Shown here piece after piece: positions 14,574 to 15,651 of a stretch of 15,651 nt of DNA (positions are counted from its first letter, which is position 1; each line of letters starts with the position of its first letter). A program made the translations under genes and the position numbers. The notes below the pieces were generated by a model that did no database searches, was not told the DNA's origin, and saw only the letters and a list, made by a program, of their open reading frames with translations. The DNA comes from Lachnospiraceae bacterium UBA3732 (GTDB taxonomy: Bacteria; Bacillota; Clostridia; Lachnospirales; Lachnospiraceae), in NCBI GenBank assembly GCA_002372545.1, contig DFHD01000044.1, forward strand, positions 1 to 15,651, given 5' to 3'.

Positions 14574-15527
14574 ATGGCAGATATGAACTTAAGAAAGGTT
14601 GCGATGATCGGCTGCGGATTCGTAGGTTCCGCATCCTGCTTTGCCCTGATGCAGAGCGGCCGTTTTTCCGAAATGGTGCTGATCGATGCCAATCAGGCAA
14701 AAGCAGAAGGAGAGGCGCTGGATATCAGTCATGGCCTTCCCTTTGCGAAGCCGATGAAGATTTACGCCGGTACCTATGACGACATTCAGGATGCAGCCGT
14801 GGTCGTAATCTCAGCCGGCGCGGCACAGAAGCCCGGAGAGACCCGCTTGGATCTGGTAAAGAAAAATGTATCGATCTTCAAGTCGATCATGGCAGAGATC
14901 AAGGCAAGAGATATTGCCGGTATTCTTCTGATCGTGGCTAATCCCGTGGATATTCTGACCAGAGTGGCACAGAAGCTTTCCGGTCTGCCGAAGGAGAGAG
15001 TCATCGGTTCCGGAACTGTTCTGGATACAGCCAGATTGAAATATCTGCTTGGCGAGCATCTGGGAATCGACAGCAGAAGTATTCATGCATTTGTCATTGG
15101 CGAGCACGGCGACAGTGAGATTGCTGCCTGGAGCAGTGCAAATGTATCCGGCGTGCCCTTAAATGCATGCTGTGAGATGCGTGGCTTCTTCCAGCATGAG
15201 GAATCCATGAAGAGGATTGCCGAAGACGTGAAGAACAGCGCATACGAGATCATTGAAAAGAAGAGTGCAACCTATTATGGCATTGCCATGACCATCAGCA
15301 AGATCTGTGATGCCATTGTCCGGGACGAGAAGAGCGTTCTTCCTGTTTCCAGCTACATGAGCGGAGAGTTTGGAATTGACGGCATTTGCCTCAGTATGCC
15401 GGCGATCGTTGGCCGGAACGGCGTGGAAGGGCTTATTCCCATCGAGCTGGACGCAGCCGAGACAGAGGCCCTGCAGGCCTCCGCCGCCACCCTCCGCACC
15501 GTCCTCGAAAGCGTGGATATGTTGTGA
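14574..15527 (+). CDS. ldh: L-lactate dehydrogenase
   Basis: A cytoplasmic NAD-dependent enzyme that reduces pyruvate to L-lactate and regenerates NAD during fermentation. The 317 residues are normal family length. The Rossmann motif MIGCGFVGS, the ribose-binding Asp38 in LIDAN, Gln85 in AAQKPGETR (glutamine here marks lactate rather than malate dehydrogenase), Arg91, Asn123 in VANPVD, Arg154 in LDTARLKYLL and catalytic His178 in GEHGDSE are all present. ATG 14574 is preferred because GAGGGGG at 14559-14565 is eight bases upstream; the ATG at 14568 is only two bases from it and would add Met-Lys. The gene stands alone between the WYL terminator and a long hairpin. Whether the WYL protein controls it is unknown. 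Confidence 0.96.
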   Translation: MADMNLRKVAMIGCGFVGSASCFALMQSGRFSEMVLIDANQAKAEGEALDISHGLPFAKPMKIYAGTYDDIQDAAVVVISAGAAQKPGETRLDLVKKNVSIFKSIMAEIKARDIAGILLIVANPVDILTRVAQKLSGLPKERVIGSGTVLDTARLKYLLGEHLGIDSRSIHAFVIGEHGDSEIAAWSSANVSGVPLNACCEMRGFFQHEESMKRIAEDVKNSAYEIIEKKSATYYGIAMTISKICDAIVRDEKSVLPVSSYMSGEFGIDGICLSMPAIVGRNGVEGLIPIELDAAETEALQASAATLRTVLESVDML

Positions 15528-15534
15528 TACCACA

Positions 15535-15610
15535 GGGGTGAAATAGAAACGAGGGGGATGAATGGACACATCAGTGTCCAATTCATCCCCCTCGTTTCTA
15601 TTACCACCCC
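15535..15610. repeat. Very long hairpin downstream of ldh
   Basis: Bases 15542-15569 and 15574-15602 are complementary over 28 pairs with one unpaired base, closed by the four-base loop ATCA. Beyond a small mismatch, GGGGTG (15535-15540) pairs with CACCCC (15605-15610), so the whole structure spans 76 bases. There is no T-run on either side. It could be an end-of-transcript structure for ldh, a small palindromic mobile repeat, or a two-way transcription block. Confidence 0.9.
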
Positions 15611-15629
15611 GCACAAACATGAGGATGAA

Positions 15630-15650
15630 GCGGTTTGCGAAGCAAAGCGC
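15630..15650. other. Small hairpin at the right window edge
   Basis: TTTGC (15634-15638) and GCAAA (15642-15646) pair around GAA, with three further pairs outside one mismatch. It is cut close by the window end, so its continuation and role cannot be judged. Confidence 0.4.
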
Positions 15651-15651
15651 G

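Noticed and set aside
12954..15600. Apparent similarity between the hairpin at 12954 (CGAGTAGGGGGAT) and the one at 15535 (CGAGGGGGAT)
   Set aside because: The shared bases are few and G-rich and the loops and arm lengths differ, so a common origin cannot be claimed from this.

Overview
The window looks like chromosomal DNA from an anaerobic Gram-positive bacterium of the class Clostridia, probably Lachnospiraceae. This is inferred from strong GGAGG-type ribosome binding sites, trpCFBA gene order, OmpR/EnvZ-type regulators, an MMPL exporter paired with an XXXLXXG-repeat lipoprotein, a WYL regulator and an L-lactate dehydrogenase. No rRNA or tRNA gene, CRISPR array, or intact insertion sequence was seen.

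Layout. (1) Bases 1-3095, plus strand: the 3' end of a tryptophan operon, with the last codons of trpC, then trpF, trpB and trpA. TrpF carries an acidic pentapeptide insertion encoded by six 15-bp repeats. Its C-terminus runs into the remnant of a GNAT acetyltransferase gene that has lost its middle and changed frame, and whose end overlaps the trpB start. (2) Bases 3159-5820, minus strand: a three-gene operon of a LemA-like membrane protein, an OmpR-family response regulator and a sensor histidine kinase. The genes overlap by 1 and 4 bases. The kinase ectodomain contains three 36-bp repeats. (3) Bases 5951-12892, plus strand: a TetR-family regulator that probably starts at TTG, a secreted coiled-coil M23 peptidase with its own promoter and strong terminator, an MMPL/RND-type exporter, and an 806-residue lipoprotein with two XXXLXXG repeat blocks, closed by a strong terminator. 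(4) Bases 12893-13407: about 515 bp with no convincing gene, holding several hairpins and a row of about 21-bp direct repeats. (5) Bases 13408-15651: a WYL-domain regulator with terminator, an L-lactate dehydrogenase, and a very long hairpin after it.

How the genes may work together. The trp genes make the last steps of tryptophan synthesis from phosphoribosylanthranilate. The middle of the window is devoted to the cell envelope: a membrane-anchored LemA-like protein with a two-component system, a peptidoglycan hydrolase, and an exporter with a surface lipoprotein that may act as its extracytoplasmic partner. The TetR regulator may control part of this set, but that is inference. The most interesting observations are the exporter/lipoprotein/hydrolase neighbourhood, the broken GNAT gene inside the trp operon, two in-frame tandem repeats in otherwise conserved proteins, the 21-bp repeat row, and the 76-nt hairpin after ldh. 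I did not find a clearly new defence or mobile system.
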